A stretch of 64,000 nucleotides of DNA from assembly GCF_002876705.1 (NCBI RefSeq), contig NZ_MDAG01000027.1:62001-126000 (forward strand), given 5' to 3'. The first letter of the stretch is position 1; every line of letters begins with the position of its first letter. The position numbers were made by a program, and so were the translations under genes. The stretch is from Enterovibrio norvegicus_B. GTDB taxonomy: Bacteria > Pseudomonadota > Gammaproteobacteria > Enterobacterales > Vibrionaceae. The notes beneath the pieces were generated by a model. The model made no database searches. It had not been told where the DNA came from and worked only from the letters and a program-made list of their open reading frames with translations. Shown here one piece after another: positions 1 through 8,430 of the stretch.

Positions 1-1415
1 GCTTCGGTCAGTGCATTTGACAGCAATTCTGATTTTTCAATCGACACAGTACCAACAAGCGAAGGCTGACCTTTCTCGCTGCGTGTTTTGATGTCTTCAA
101 TAATGGCGTTGAACTTCTCGCGCTCAGTCATGTAAACCTGATCTGCCATGTCATCACGAACCATTGGTTTGTTGGTTGGGATAACAACGGTATCTAGACC
201 ATAGATTGACTGGAATTCGAATGCTTCTGTATCAGCAGTACCTGTCATGCCTGACAGTTTGTCGTAGAGACGGAAGTAGTTCTGGAAGGTGATAGAAGCC
301 AGCGTTTGGTTTTCGTTCTGAATCTTCGTGCCTTCTTTGGCTTCAACCGCTTGGTGTAGGCCTTCAGACCAACGACGCCCCGGCATCGTACGGCCAGTGT
401 GTTCATCAACGATGATGACTTCGTCGTCTTTCACGATGTAATCAACGTCTTTTTCGAACAGTACGTGCGCACGAAGTGCTGCATTAATATGGTGCAGCAA
501 AGAAATGTTGGCTGGAGAATACAGGGTATCGTTCTCTTCCATAAGGCCATTTTTCTTCAGAAGATCTTCAACAAACTCTTGGCCCGTTTCGGTTAGGTGA
601 GCTTGTTTTGATTTCTCATCAACGGTGAAGTGGCCGTCACCACGGTATTCTTCGCTGTCTTCTTTGTCTTGACGAACCAATTGAGGAATCAATGCGTTAA
701 TGCGCGCATACATTTCAGAACTGTCTTCTGCAGGACCTGAAATGATCAACGGCGTGCGCGCTTCATCGATCAAGATGGAGTCAACTTCATCCACCACGGC
801 AAAATAACGTTCACGTTGAACACGGTCTTCCGCACGGAACGCCATGTTGTCACGCAGGTAGTCAAAACCAAATTCGTTGTTTGTTCCGTAAAGGATATCT
901 GCTTGATATGCTGCTTTTTTCTCTGGCGGTGCCATGTTGGGTACGTTAGTACCAACGGTCATGTCGAGGAATTCAAATAGCGGACGGTTTGTTTCTGCAT
1001 CACGCTTAGCCAAGTAGTCATTCACGGTAACAACGTGAACACCTTTACCTGTCAGTGCATGCAAATAAGCAGGTAGCGTTGCGGTCAGTGTTTTACCTTC
1101 ACCTGTACGCATCTCTGCAATCTGGCCATTGTTCAAGACCATACCACCGACCATTTGCATGTCGAAGTGGCGCATACCATAGACACGTTTAGACGCTTCG
1201 CGAACCGTTGCAAACGCTTCTGGCAGGATGACATCAAGGTCTTCGCCTTGCGCGATACGTTGACGGAATTCAGCGGTCTTCGCTTTTAGCTCATCGTCGC
1301 CATACGCTTCAAACTGTGGCTCAAGCTTATTGATTTCATTGACAACTTTGCGAAGACGGCGCAGTGTGCGGTCATTGCGGCTTCCGATTACTTTAGTAAT
1401 TAATTTCGATAACAT
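1..1415 (-). CDS. secA: Protein translocase ATPase SecA (partial, N-terminal ~471 residues)
   Basis: SecA is the cytoplasmic/membrane-peripheral ATPase that pushes preproteins through SecYEG. The frame reads MLSKLITKVIGSRNDR at its start, the canonical SecA N-terminus. The Walker A motif MRTGEGKT and the DEAD-box-like DEVDSILIDEARTP are both visible, so NBD1 and the start of the preprotein cross-linking domain are inside the window. The C-terminal half (rest of NBD2, scaffold, zinc finger) lies beyond the left edge. The ATG at 1415 was chosen because homologues start at MLSKL; the same frame stays open for 57 further codons upstream without an ATG or GTG. SecM, the arrest peptide that precedes secA in enterobacteria, was not recognised upstream. 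Confidence 0.97.
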   Translation of the reverse strand, partial: MLSKLITKVIGSRNDRTLRRLRKVVNEINKLEPQFEAYGDDELKAKTAEFRQRIAQGEDLDVILPEAFATVREASKRVYGMRHFDMQMVGGMVLNNGQIAEMRTGEGKTLTATLPAYLHALTGKGVHVVTVNDYLAKRDAETNRPLFEFLDMTVGTNVPNMAPPEKKAAYQADILYGTNNEFGFDYLRDNMAFRAEDRVQRERYFAVVDEVDSILIDEARTPLIISGPAEDSSEMYARINALIPQLVRQDKEDSEEYRGDGHFTVDEKSKQAHLTETGQEFVEDLLKKNGLMEENDTLYSPANISLLHHINAALRAHVLFEKDVDYIVKDDEVIIVDEHTGRTMPGRRWSEGLHQAVEAKEGTKIQNENQTLASITFQNYFRLYDKLSGMTGTADTEAFEFQSIYGLDTVVIPTNKPMVRDDMADQVYMTEREKFNAIIEDIKTRSEKGQPSLVGTVSIEKSELLSNALTE

Positions 1416-1883
1416 GGCTTTGCCGTTTCTCTCATATTTTTTACGCTTTAGCGTCAGAGCCAAAGCCGGGATGCTGCGCGGCAGAGAAAGGTCAGCAACG
1501 TCCTCTGCCAGAACTCTTTGTCGGATATCTTTGTCGAAAAAGAAACCGTATTTGTAGCGATGATCTTGTGCCTTCAGGAAAGTATTTCAAGGCCTATTAA
1601 TAATTTAATCACGCAACGAGATCGTGATGATCGATCTCGGGGAATAATCATAAGCCATATCGACACGTCATCCCACCTGTAATGCGGGTCGTACCCTTTT
1701 TGATACTAAAAATTAGAACCTGTTCATTCCCTGCATCATTCATCGTGCAGTTTCTATGCAATTCAAGCAAAGAAAGAGGTGCTTACTTCAAGTAAAGACC
1801 CGTGAAACGGGCATAAAACTTCACAAACATGGTGTCTATTTCGTTCCCCTGATACCCTTAAAGAAGAGAAAGCGGATATCAAG
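1416..1883. other. secA-dciA divergent intergenic region
   Basis: 468 bases between the divergent starts of secA and dciA. It must hold both promoters, but I could not pick a convincing -35/-10 pair for either. Visible structure: a perfect 8-bp hairpin CGAGATCG/CGATCTCG with a 7-nt loop at 1617-1639, probably in the secA leader, and a short CCCGT/ACGGG hairpin at 1799-1811 upstream of dciA. The secA-proximal 171 bases are an open frame continuous with secA (see findings). No SecM-like gene was recognised. Confidence 0.6.
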
Positions 1884-2354
1884 ATGGTTATGCGAGATCA
1901 CAGACCGAAATCCACATTAGATTTGCTGGAAAATAACGCCTCTGGGCAAGTGCGTCAGCGCGCCCTCGCGCTGGCAAAGCTCAATGAGCAGATCAAAGAT
2001 CTGTTACCCGCACAGTCGGCAAAACATTGCCGCGTTGCAAACTATCGCGACGGCACCTTGATCCTTGAGTGCGGATCGTCATCTTGGGCAACACGTTTGA
2101 ATTACGACAGACAAATGCTGCTTTCTGCGCTGCGCAGAGAAGCATTACCCACCCTGTCGACCATAGAGATAAAGGTAAACCCCGATCTCGCCAAATCAGA
2201 CATTCGAATAGCAGCCGAGAAAAAGAAAGCGGAACCACGAACGCTGAGCCCTATCGCCGCCGAATATTTAAAAGCCGTCGCGGAAATGGTGCCCGATAAG
2301 CTGAAAAAGCGTTTAGAAGCGATTGCAGCGTTATCTAATAAGGGTGAGCAGTAA
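1884..2354 (+). CDS. dciA: DciA (DUF721) replicative helicase operator
   Basis: 156 residues with the DUF721 arrangement: a basic N-terminal segment (RDHRPKSTLDLL), a KH-like alpha/beta core rich in short strands (residues about 40-110, including GTLILECGSSSWATRLNY), and a charged C-terminal tail. DciA proteins replace DnaC in many bacteria by interacting with the DnaB helicase and helping it load at origins; this is family knowledge. The position between secA and lpxC, divergent from secA, is what I expect for vibrios. The start is ATG 1884 or ATG 1890; the purine-rich stretch AAGAAGAGAAAG upstream serves either. It shares a terminator with convergent lpxC. Confidence 0.88.
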   Translation: MVMRDHRPKSTLDLLENNASGQVRQRALALAKLNEQIKDLLPAQSAKHCRVANYRDGTLILECGSSSWATRLNYDRQMLLSALRREALPTLSTIEIKVNPDLAKSDIRIAAEKKKAEPRTLSPIAAEYLKAVAEMVPDKLKKRLEAIAALSNKGEQ

Positions 2355-2401
2355 GCGAGAAGCGCGGCCATTGTCAGGGGTTGCCGAAAAGAGACACGCA
2401 T

Positions 2402-2433
2402 AAAAAAACCGAAGCCAAGGCTTCGGTTTTTTT
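2402..2433. terminator. Bidirectional terminator between dciA and lpxC
   Basis: Seven A residues, then stem ACCGAAGCC, a tiny AA loop, the complementary GGCTTCGGT and a run of T. The A and T runs make it work as a Rho-independent terminator for both convergent genes, dciA (plus) and lpxC (minus). Confidence 0.9.
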
Positions 2434-2449
2434 GTATTCGCTTAGGTTG

Positions 2450-3367
2450 TTACGCCAATACCATTCCTGGTTCAGCAAACCTAACTGGCAATGTCTGTGC
2501 GTCTTCGAAAGTCGCCCATTCCCACGCTTCTTGGTCAGCAAGCACTGCACGAAGAAGTTGGTTGTTCAAAGCATGACCTGATTTATAAGCACGCATTTCA
2601 CCAATGATATTGTGGCCACACATGTACAGATCGCCAATGGCATCCAATACCTTGTGCTTAACAAGCTCATCGTCAAAACGCAGGCCGTCTTCGTTAAGGA
2701 TACGGTAGTCATCCAAAACGATGGCACAATCAAAGCTACCACCCAAACACAGATTACGTGATTGGAGGTATTCAATGTCACGCATGAACCCGAAGGTACG
2801 TGCACGGCTGATATCTTTGATAAATGATTGTGAAGAAAAATCTAACACCAGACTCTGCTGTTCTGCTTCAATCGCTGGGTGATTGAAATCAATGGCGAAA
2901 TCGAGTCGGAACCCGTCATAAGGCACAAGCTCAGCCCATTTGTCGCCGTCTTCGATGCGAACAGGTTTCTTGATACGCACAAATCGCTTAGGCGCATTCA
3001 AGGTTTCAATACCCGCAGATTGCAGCAGATAGATAAATGGACTGGCACTGCCGTCCATAATTGGAATTTCTGGTGCGTCAACTTCAACAATAACGTTATC
3101 GATGCCCAAACCCGCAAGTGCGGCGTTCAAGTGCTCAACCGTAGAAATACGAACGTCGTCGTCATTGACCAGTGCAGTACACAGCATTGTATCGCGCACT
3201 GATGCTGGATCTGCCGGGAAATCTACCGGCGGATTGAGGTCAGTACGGCGGTAAATAACGCCAGTGTTAGCTGCAGCTGGGCGCAGGATCAATGTGACCT
3301 TACGACCCGAGTGCAAACCCACTCCCGTCGTTTGAACAATAGTCTTTAATGTTCGTTGTCTAATCAT
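2450..3367 (-). CDS. lpxC: UDP-3-O-acyl-N-acetylglucosamine deacetylase LpxC
   Basis: Zinc amidase that performs the first committed step of lipid A synthesis, removing the acetyl group from UDP-3-O-acyl-GlcNAc in the cytoplasm. The length of 305 residues equals the E. coli enzyme. Zinc ligands are visible: His79 in ISTVEHLNAA, then the His and Asp of VKHKVLDAIGD, and the catalytic His in KSGHALNN. It is the last gene of the dcw cluster, 117 bases downstream of ftsZ, with its own candidate promoter. In E. coli the protein level is set by FtsH proteolysis acting on the C-terminal tail; the tail here ends MVLA, which fits a comparable non-polar degron, but that is inference. Confidence 0.98.
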   Translation of the reverse strand: MIRQRTLKTIVQTTGVGLHSGRKVTLILRPAAANTGVIYRRTDLNPPVDFPADPASVRDTMLCTALVNDDDVRISTVEHLNAALAGLGIDNVIVEVDAPEIPIMDGSASPFIYLLQSAGIETLNAPKRFVRIKKPVRIEDGDKWAELVPYDGFRLDFAIDFNHPAIEAEQQSLVLDFSSQSFIKDISRARTFGFMRDIEYLQSRNLCLGGSFDCAIVLDDYRILNEDGLRFDDELVKHKVLDAIGDLYMCGHNIIGEMRAYKSGHALNNQLLRAVLADQEAWEWATFEDAQTLPVRFAEPGMVLA

Positions 3368-3444
3368 CTGCCATTCCCAACTGAATTTAATTTCTGCGTG
3401 CTAAGTCACTCATTACACTGTCACAACAGCATAAAACGGGCGCA

Positions 3445-3473
3445 ATAGTACCACGCAACTGTACACAAACCAA
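3445..3473 (-). promoter_or_regulatory. Candidate sigma-70 promoter of lpxC
   Basis: On the minus strand, -35 TTGGTT (3468-3473), 17-bp spacer, -10 TACTAT (3445-3450) with an upstream TGG that could act as an extended -10. It lies in the ftsZ-lpxC gap, where E. coli also has a dedicated lpxC promoter. Confidence 0.5.
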
Positions 3474-3484
3474 GCGCTACAAGT

Positions 3485-4660
3485 TTAGTCTGCCTGCTTA
3501 CGTAAGAACGCAGGGATATCCAAGTAGTCTTGTTCCTGTTTAGGCTTCGGTGCCACATTGGTCGTCTGAGACTGAACCGGAGATTCAGTTGGACGATTTG
3601 GTACAGAGGTTGCCGCCTTTGGTGTTTCTTGCAAAGGTTGTGCCTTGTTCTCAACCGGTGCCGGTTTTTGTGTTCCCGGAACCAAAGTGATGTCAGGCTT
3701 ACGCTCAGTACCAATACCAGTAGCGACTACTGTCACGCGCAATTCGTCACTCATTTCTGGATCCATTGACGAACCGATAACCACAGTGGCGTTATCTGAG
3801 GCAAACGCTTTTACAGTGTTACCCACAGTTTCGAATTCATCCAGTCGCATATCAAAACCTGCGGTAATATTTACCAACACGCCTCGTGCGCCTGCTAAAT
3901 CAATGTCTTCCAGAAGTGGACTTGAAATTGCCATCTCAGCCGCTTCTTCAGCACGATCTTCACCAGTAGCCATGCCGCTACCCATCATCGCATGACCCAT
4001 TTCAGACATCACTGTACGGACATCCGCAAAATCGACGTTGATCAGGCCAGGGCGAGTGATCAGCTCTGCAATACCTTGGACAGCGTTACGCAGCACATCG
4101 TTCGCTTTCGCAAACGCGTCTAGCAATGTAATGCCTCGACCCAGTACCTTCAGAAGCTTTTCATTAGGGATAGTGATCAAAGAATCGACGTGCTTAGACA
4201 GCTCTTCGATACCTTGCTCAGCAAATGCCATGCGTTTTTTGCCTTCAAAGCTAAATGGCTTTGTGACAACCGCTACGGTCAAAATACCTAACTCTTTCGC
4301 AACTTCAGCGATAACTGGCGCTGCACCGGTACCGGTACCACCGCCCATGCCAGCTGCGATAAATACCATATCGGCACCTTCGAGCTCAGCTTTAATCGCT
4401 TCACGATCTTCCATTGCAGATTCACGACCGACTTGTGGGTTTGCACCCGCACCAAGGCCTTTCGTGATATCGCCACCAATTTGGATGACTGTGCTAACTG
4501 CTGTCTTACGCAGCGCTTGAGCATCGGTATTGACGGTGATGAATTCCACCCCTTCAATTGACTCACGCACCATGTGTTCGACTGCGTTACCACCGCCGCC
4601 GCCAACACCAACGACTTTAATTACCGCGTCGTTGGACATTTCCATCATCGGTTCAAACAT
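3485..4660 (-). CDS. ftsZ: Cell division GTPase FtsZ
   Basis: Tubulin-like GTPase that polymerises into the Z ring at midcell. 391 residues. The tubulin signature GGGTGTGAAP is at about residues 106-115, preceded by the N-terminal nucleotide-binding loop GGGGGNAVEHM. A polar linker of about 60 residues follows the C-terminal domain and leads to the conserved peptide DYLDIPAFLRKQAD, which binds FtsA, ZipA and other partners. The start MFEPMMEM has a clear GGAGAG ribosome-binding site upstream. It follows ftsA by 33 bases on the same transcript. Confidence 0.99.
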   Translation of the reverse strand: MFEPMMEMSNDAVIKVVGVGGGGGNAVEHMVRESIEGVEFITVNTDAQALRKTAVSTVIQIGGDITKGLGAGANPQVGRESAMEDREAIKAELEGADMVFIAAGMGGGTGTGAAPVIAEVAKELGILTVAVVTKPFSFEGKKRMAFAEQGIEELSKHVDSLITIPNEKLLKVLGRGITLLDAFAKANDVLRNAVQGIAELITRPGLINVDFADVRTVMSEMGHAMMGSGMATGEDRAEEAAEMAISSPLLEDIDLAGARGVLVNITAGFDMRLDEFETVGNTVKAFASDNATVVIGSSMDPEMSDELRVTVVATGIGTERKPDITLVPGTQKPAPVENKAQPLQETPKAATSVPNRPTESPVQSQTTNVAPKPKQEQDYLDIPAFLRKQAD

Positions 4661-4693
4661 GTGTTCTCTCCGTCATTCCTGTTCGCATCAGGT

Positions 4694-5950
4694 TCAAAAT
4701 TCTTTTTTTAACCAGCCACTAAGCTTACTGAACATTCCTGATACAGTTCGTTTAGGCTCTGGCTCGTTCGTTTCGTTCAATAGGTTTTCTTTGCCATAAT
4801 GCAGCAATCCAACCGCTGTCGCGTGATAAGGCGCGTCAACATAGTCTGTAAGACCAGTGACCCCTGCTGGAAGCCCCACGCGAACTTGGTTTTGGAAGAC
4901 ACGCTCCGCGCACTCCACCAAACCTTGCATTTGTGCCGCACCACCGGTCAGGACGATACCCGCCGCTAATTGATGTTTTACGCCTTGTGCACGTAGGCGT
5001 TCCTGAACTCGTTCTAGCTCTTGTTGCACCAACCCCAACAATTCGCTACAACGAGGTTCAATAACTTCAGCCAACGTTTGTCGTTGTAGGCTACGCGAAG
5101 GGCGACCACCTACACTTGGAACATTGACCTTGGCATCTTTGTTCACCAGCTCGCTTAACGCACAGCCGTGTTTCACTTTGATCTTCTCAGCATCACTCAA
5201 TGGTGTACCGAAGGCATACGCAATATCGCTGGTTACAACGTTTCCGGCATAAGGGATAACAGCTGCATGGCGAAGCGCACCGCCCGTCCATACAGAGATA
5301 TCCATCGTACCGCCACCGATATCAACCACACACACACCAAGCTCTCGCTCGTCGGCAGTGATCACAGCGTGGCTTGCTGCAAGTCCTGAGAAGATCAATT
5401 GATCGACTTTCAAACCACAGCGCTCAACCGCTTTTTCAATGTTCTTTGCCGTGTCGCTATGACACGTAATCAAATGAACACTGGCTTCCATTCGGACGCC
5501 CGACAGACCAACAGGGTTCTTAATGCCCTCTTGATAGTCAATTTTGTATTCTTGCGGAATCACGTGCAGCACACGTTGTTCGTCGCTGATCTTCACCGAT
5601 TTTGCCGTGTGAATCACCATGTCGACATCTTCTTGGGTCACTTCTTCATCAGAAATCGTGCCCATTCCGCGCTCTGTCTGGCAGTGAATATGTTTGCCTG
5701 ACAAAGAAAGAAACACTGAACGGATTTTACAATCCGACATCAGCTCGGCATCGTTAACCGCACGTTCGACAGATTTCACTACCGATTCGAGATCGTTAAC
5801 GCCGCCTTTGTCCATGCCCTGAGATGGCGTGGTACCGACACCCAGCACATTCACCGCGCCGTCCGGCAATATCTCACTGACTAACACAGAGACTTTTGAG
5901 GTCCCGATGTCTAATCCAACAATCAGTGGTCTGTCAGTTGTTTGTTTCAT
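4694..5950 (-). CDS. ftsA: Cell division protein FtsA
   Basis: Actin-family ATPase that tethers FtsZ to the membrane and recruits later divisome proteins. 418 residues. Phosphate-1 motif VGLDIGTSKVSVLV is at the N-terminus and phosphate-2 VVDIGGGTMDISV in the middle, with the SHS2 (1C) subdomain between them. The C-terminal GWLKKEF is the amphipathic membrane-targeting helix. It lies between ftsQ (17 bases upstream) and ftsZ (33 bases downstream), the universal ftsQAZ order. Confidence 0.99.
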   Translation of the reverse strand: MKQTTDRPLIVGLDIGTSKVSVLVSEILPDGAVNVLGVGTTPSQGMDKGGVNDLESVVKSVERAVNDAELMSDCKIRSVFLSLSGKHIHCQTERGMGTISDEEVTQEDVDMVIHTAKSVKISDEQRVLHVIPQEYKIDYQEGIKNPVGLSGVRMEASVHLITCHSDTAKNIEKAVERCGLKVDQLIFSGLAASHAVITADERELGVCVVDIGGGTMDISVWTGGALRHAAVIPYAGNVVTSDIAYAFGTPLSDAEKIKVKHGCALSELVNKDAKVNVPSVGGRPSRSLQRQTLAEVIEPRCSELLGLVQQELERVQERLRAQGVKHQLAAGIVLTGGAAQMQGLVECAERVFQNQVRVGLPAGVTGLTDYVDAPYHATAVGLLHYGKENLLNETNEPEPKRTVSGMFSKLSGWLKKEF

Positions 5951-5967
5951 TCCACCTACTCTCAGGT

Positions 5968-6735
5968 TTACTCTTCACTGTCTGCATTGGGAGCTTTCCA
6001 ACCCACCGCTGCACCAGTGTCGTAGCGCAAATCCACATATTGTATGGCTCGACCTGTTTCATTGATTTCATCAAACAGGCTCACGAAGCGTTCTAACCGC
6101 TCTTCTCTGGATTCTCGCCCTAATTCAATGCGCGTACCGTCTCGGGTAACCACTCGCCACGATCGACGTTCATTTAATGCCAGGGCGGCAATCTCTAATT
6201 TTGTTGGTGCTAGAATTCGGCGCATTTCTCGCCAAGCTTCTAACACTTCATGCTCACTCCCTTCGGGGCCATGCAAGGAAACTAACCCTTTTCCTGCCAC
6301 GTCTTCGGGGTTTGCACTAAATGCAGTGCCAGTGACATCCAGAAGTTGAGATCCATTCCAGACTGCCTCAGGGCGGTATTCAGTCACATTTACTTTTAAT
6401 GTGTCTGGCCATTGTTTTCTTACGGCCACGTTTGCTACCCAAGGTAGCGACGATATTGCGCCATGAATGGCATCAACATCTTGCAGCATAAAACTGCTAA
6501 GCGGGCCTAGATGCAGGACCGCATCACGCACCTCTGACGACGACAAGTGCGTTAACTGACCTTGTACAACAATCTGCGACAAGGGCAATTGTTTTTCGTC
6601 TCCCATCCACGACAACACGCGGAGCAAAGACCAAACAATCCCTAGAATGACAAATACCAAAAACACCAGCCCCCCCCAATGTTCTTTAAACATTGAAGGT
6701 TGAGCCGGTACATCATCTACGGTCACATTTGTCAT
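5968..6735 (-). CDS. ftsQ: Cell division protein FtsQ
   Basis: Bitopic inner-membrane protein of the FtsQLB complex, which signals septal peptidoglycan synthesis. 255 residues: cytoplasmic N-terminus, one membrane segment (about 24-43, GLVFLVFVILGIVWSLL), a POTRA domain (about 52-122, beginning LSQIVVQGQLTHLSS) and the beta domain. It is slightly shorter than E. coli FtsQ (276). First gene after a 219-base gap that carries a consensus promoter, so ftsQAZ can probably be expressed independently of the upstream mur genes. Confidence 0.97.
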   Translation of the reverse strand: MTNVTVDDVPAQPSMFKEHWGGLVFLVFVILGIVWSLLRVLSWMGDEKQLPLSQIVVQGQLTHLSSSEVRDAVLHLGPLSSFMLQDVDAIHGAISSLPWVANVAVRKQWPDTLKVNVTEYRPEAVWNGSQLLDVTGTAFSANPEDVAGKGLVSLHGPEGSEHEVLEAWREMRRILAPTKLEIAALALNERRSWRVVTRDGTRIELGRESREERLERFVSLFDEINETGRAIQYVDLRYDTGAAVGWKAPNADSEE

Positions 6736-6800
6736 AGTCAGGCTAATTGCCTCGCATCATTCTAAGGCAACCTGTCGCACTACATGTGTAGAACCGACCG

Positions 6801-6830
6801 ATTATAACGGTCAGTTTGACAGGTCTCCAA
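6801..6830 (-). promoter_or_regulatory. Internal dcw promoter for ftsQAZ
   Basis: Perfect -10 TATAAT (6801-6806), 18-bp spacer and -35 TTGGAG (6825-6830) on the minus strand, about 65 bases before ftsQ. The -10 is flanked by an inverted repeat GACCG/CGGTC (6796-6800 and 6808-6812) that could be an operator. It sits in the murC-ftsQ gap (6736-6954). Confidence 0.6.
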
Positions 6831-6954
6831 CCCTTGTTGGCTCAGAAGTGATTAAGCTGAGATCAAATACATGCAAAACCACCAATATCCGATTAAAAAT
6901 TAGACATTGCTCATTTAAACATCGGCTGTTTTACACAAAACTTGATTTTTCTCT

Positions 6955-8418
6955 TCAACTTTCTTCACTTAGCGCCGTTTTATCTAACTTCAATTCGGCC
7001 AGTTTTCTAGCCACTTTACCGATATCGCCAGCACCTTGAGTCAGTACCATATCGCCAGATTGAATCACAGCAGCCAAGGCTGCAGGTAGCGATTCAACGT
7101 CTGGAACGAAAATTGGATCGATTTTTCCTCGTCCACGAATTGTACGGCAAAGGCTACGTCCATCAGCACCAGAAATCGGCGCTTCGCCTGCAGAATACAC
7201 ATCCAACATCAGCAGAACGTCAACTTGTTCAAGAACATTTGCAAAATCGTCATACAGATCGCGCGTTCGGCTGTAACGGTGTGGCTGGAATACCATCACC
7301 AAGCGGTTATCCGCCCAACCAGCTCGTGCAGCTTGAATGGTCACGTCCACTTCACTTGGGTGATGACCGTAGTCGTCCACCAGCAAAACATGGCCATCAT
7401 CAACAGGGAACAAGCCTAACTGGTCGAAGCGACGACCTGTGCCTTCAAACCCTGCCAATGCGCGAAGAATCGCGTCATCTTCAACACCATCTTCTGTCGC
7501 AACAGCCACTGCTGCAGTTGCATTCAATGCATTGTGACGACCAGGGATATTAAGCTCAATATTAAGATCAGGCTTGCCCGCGCGACGAATAGTAAAAATG
7601 CCCTTTTGACCGTCTTGACGGTAATCTCTCAGCTGCACATCTGCATCATCAGAGAAACCATACGTAATCACTTGGCGACCAATCGACGGGATCAACTCAC
7701 GCACAACGGGATCGTCTACACACATAACAGCCTGACCGTAGAAAGGCAGTTGGTGCAGGAAGTCGACGAAGGTTTGTTTCAATACTTCAAAATCGCCGCC
7801 GTATGTATCCATATGGTCAGCTTCAATATTGGTAACGATGGATACCATTGGCTGCAAATGCAGGAATGATGCATCGCTTTCATCCGCTTCAGCGATCAAA
7901 TAACGGCTGCACCCTAATCGTGCATTTGTGCCCGCACTTTTCACCAAACCGCCGTTAACAAACGTCGGATCCAGACCCGCTTCTTGATAAATCAACGTGG
8001 TCAGTGCCGTTGTCGTGGTTTTGCCATGTGTACCCGCAACCGCAATACCATGACGATAGCGCATCAATTCAGCCAGCATCTCTGCTCGGCGAACCACAGG
8101 AATACGCGCTGCTTTCGCCGCCACCAATTCCGGGTTGTCTTGTTTAATGGCGGTGGACACTACCACCACACTTGCACCGTCTACGTTTGATTCAGCATGA
8201 CCAATAAAAACTTGCGCGCCTTTGCTTTCCAAGCGCTGTGTCACCGCATTTTCAGAAAGGTCTGAACCTGTGATTTCGTAGCCTTCATTGATCAAAACTT
8301 CTGCGATGCCACACATACCGGCACCGCCGATACCAACAAAGTGAATACGGTTTACACGGCGCATCTCCGGCACCATGGTTCTAATTTTTTCTAGCTGATG
8401 ACTATCAAACTTGCCCAT
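6955..8418 (-). CDS. murC: UDP-N-acetylmuramate--L-alanine ligase MurC
   Basis: Cytoplasmic ATP-dependent Mur ligase adding L-Ala to UDP-MurNAc. 487 residues from the ATG at 8418; a GTG one codon earlier is also possible. N-terminal Rossmann domain with HFVGIGGAGMCGIA, ATP loop GTHGKTTTTAL, central and C-terminal ligase domains ending in a lysine-rich tail. MurG lies 10-13 bases upstream. Downstream, where enterobacteria carry ddlB, there is only a 219-base gap. Confidence 0.98.
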   Translation of the reverse strand: MGKFDSHQLEKIRTMVPEMRRVNRIHFVGIGGAGMCGIAEVLINEGYEITGSDLSENAVTQRLESKGAQVFIGHAESNVDGASVVVVSTAIKQDNPELVAAKAARIPVVRRAEMLAELMRYRHGIAVAGTHGKTTTTALTTLIYQEAGLDPTFVNGGLVKSAGTNARLGCSRYLIAEADESDASFLHLQPMVSIVTNIEADHMDTYGGDFEVLKQTFVDFLHQLPFYGQAVMCVDDPVVRELIPSIGRQVITYGFSDDADVQLRDYRQDGQKGIFTIRRAGKPDLNIELNIPGRHNALNATAAVAVATEDGVEDDAILRALAGFEGTGRRFDQLGLFPVDDGHVLLVDDYGHHPSEVDVTIQAARAGWADNRLVMVFQPHRYSRTRDLYDDFANVLEQVDVLLMLDVYSAGEAPISGADGRSLCRTIRGRGKIDPIFVPDVESLPAALAAVIQSGDMVLTQGAGDIGKVARKLAELKLDKTALSEES

Positions 8419-8430
8419 CACGTTGTTCTC

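Noticed and set aside
1330..1557. Plus-strand 75-codon open frame across the secA start
   Set aside because: It is antisense to the secA N-terminus and leader, low-complexity Arg/Ser-rich, and has no ribosome-binding site.
1645..1659. Short minus-strand frame starting MAYDYSPRS upstream of secA, considered as a leader peptide
   Set aside because: Only 17 codons, no Shine-Dalgarno at a sensible distance, and its sequence is dictated by the hairpin.
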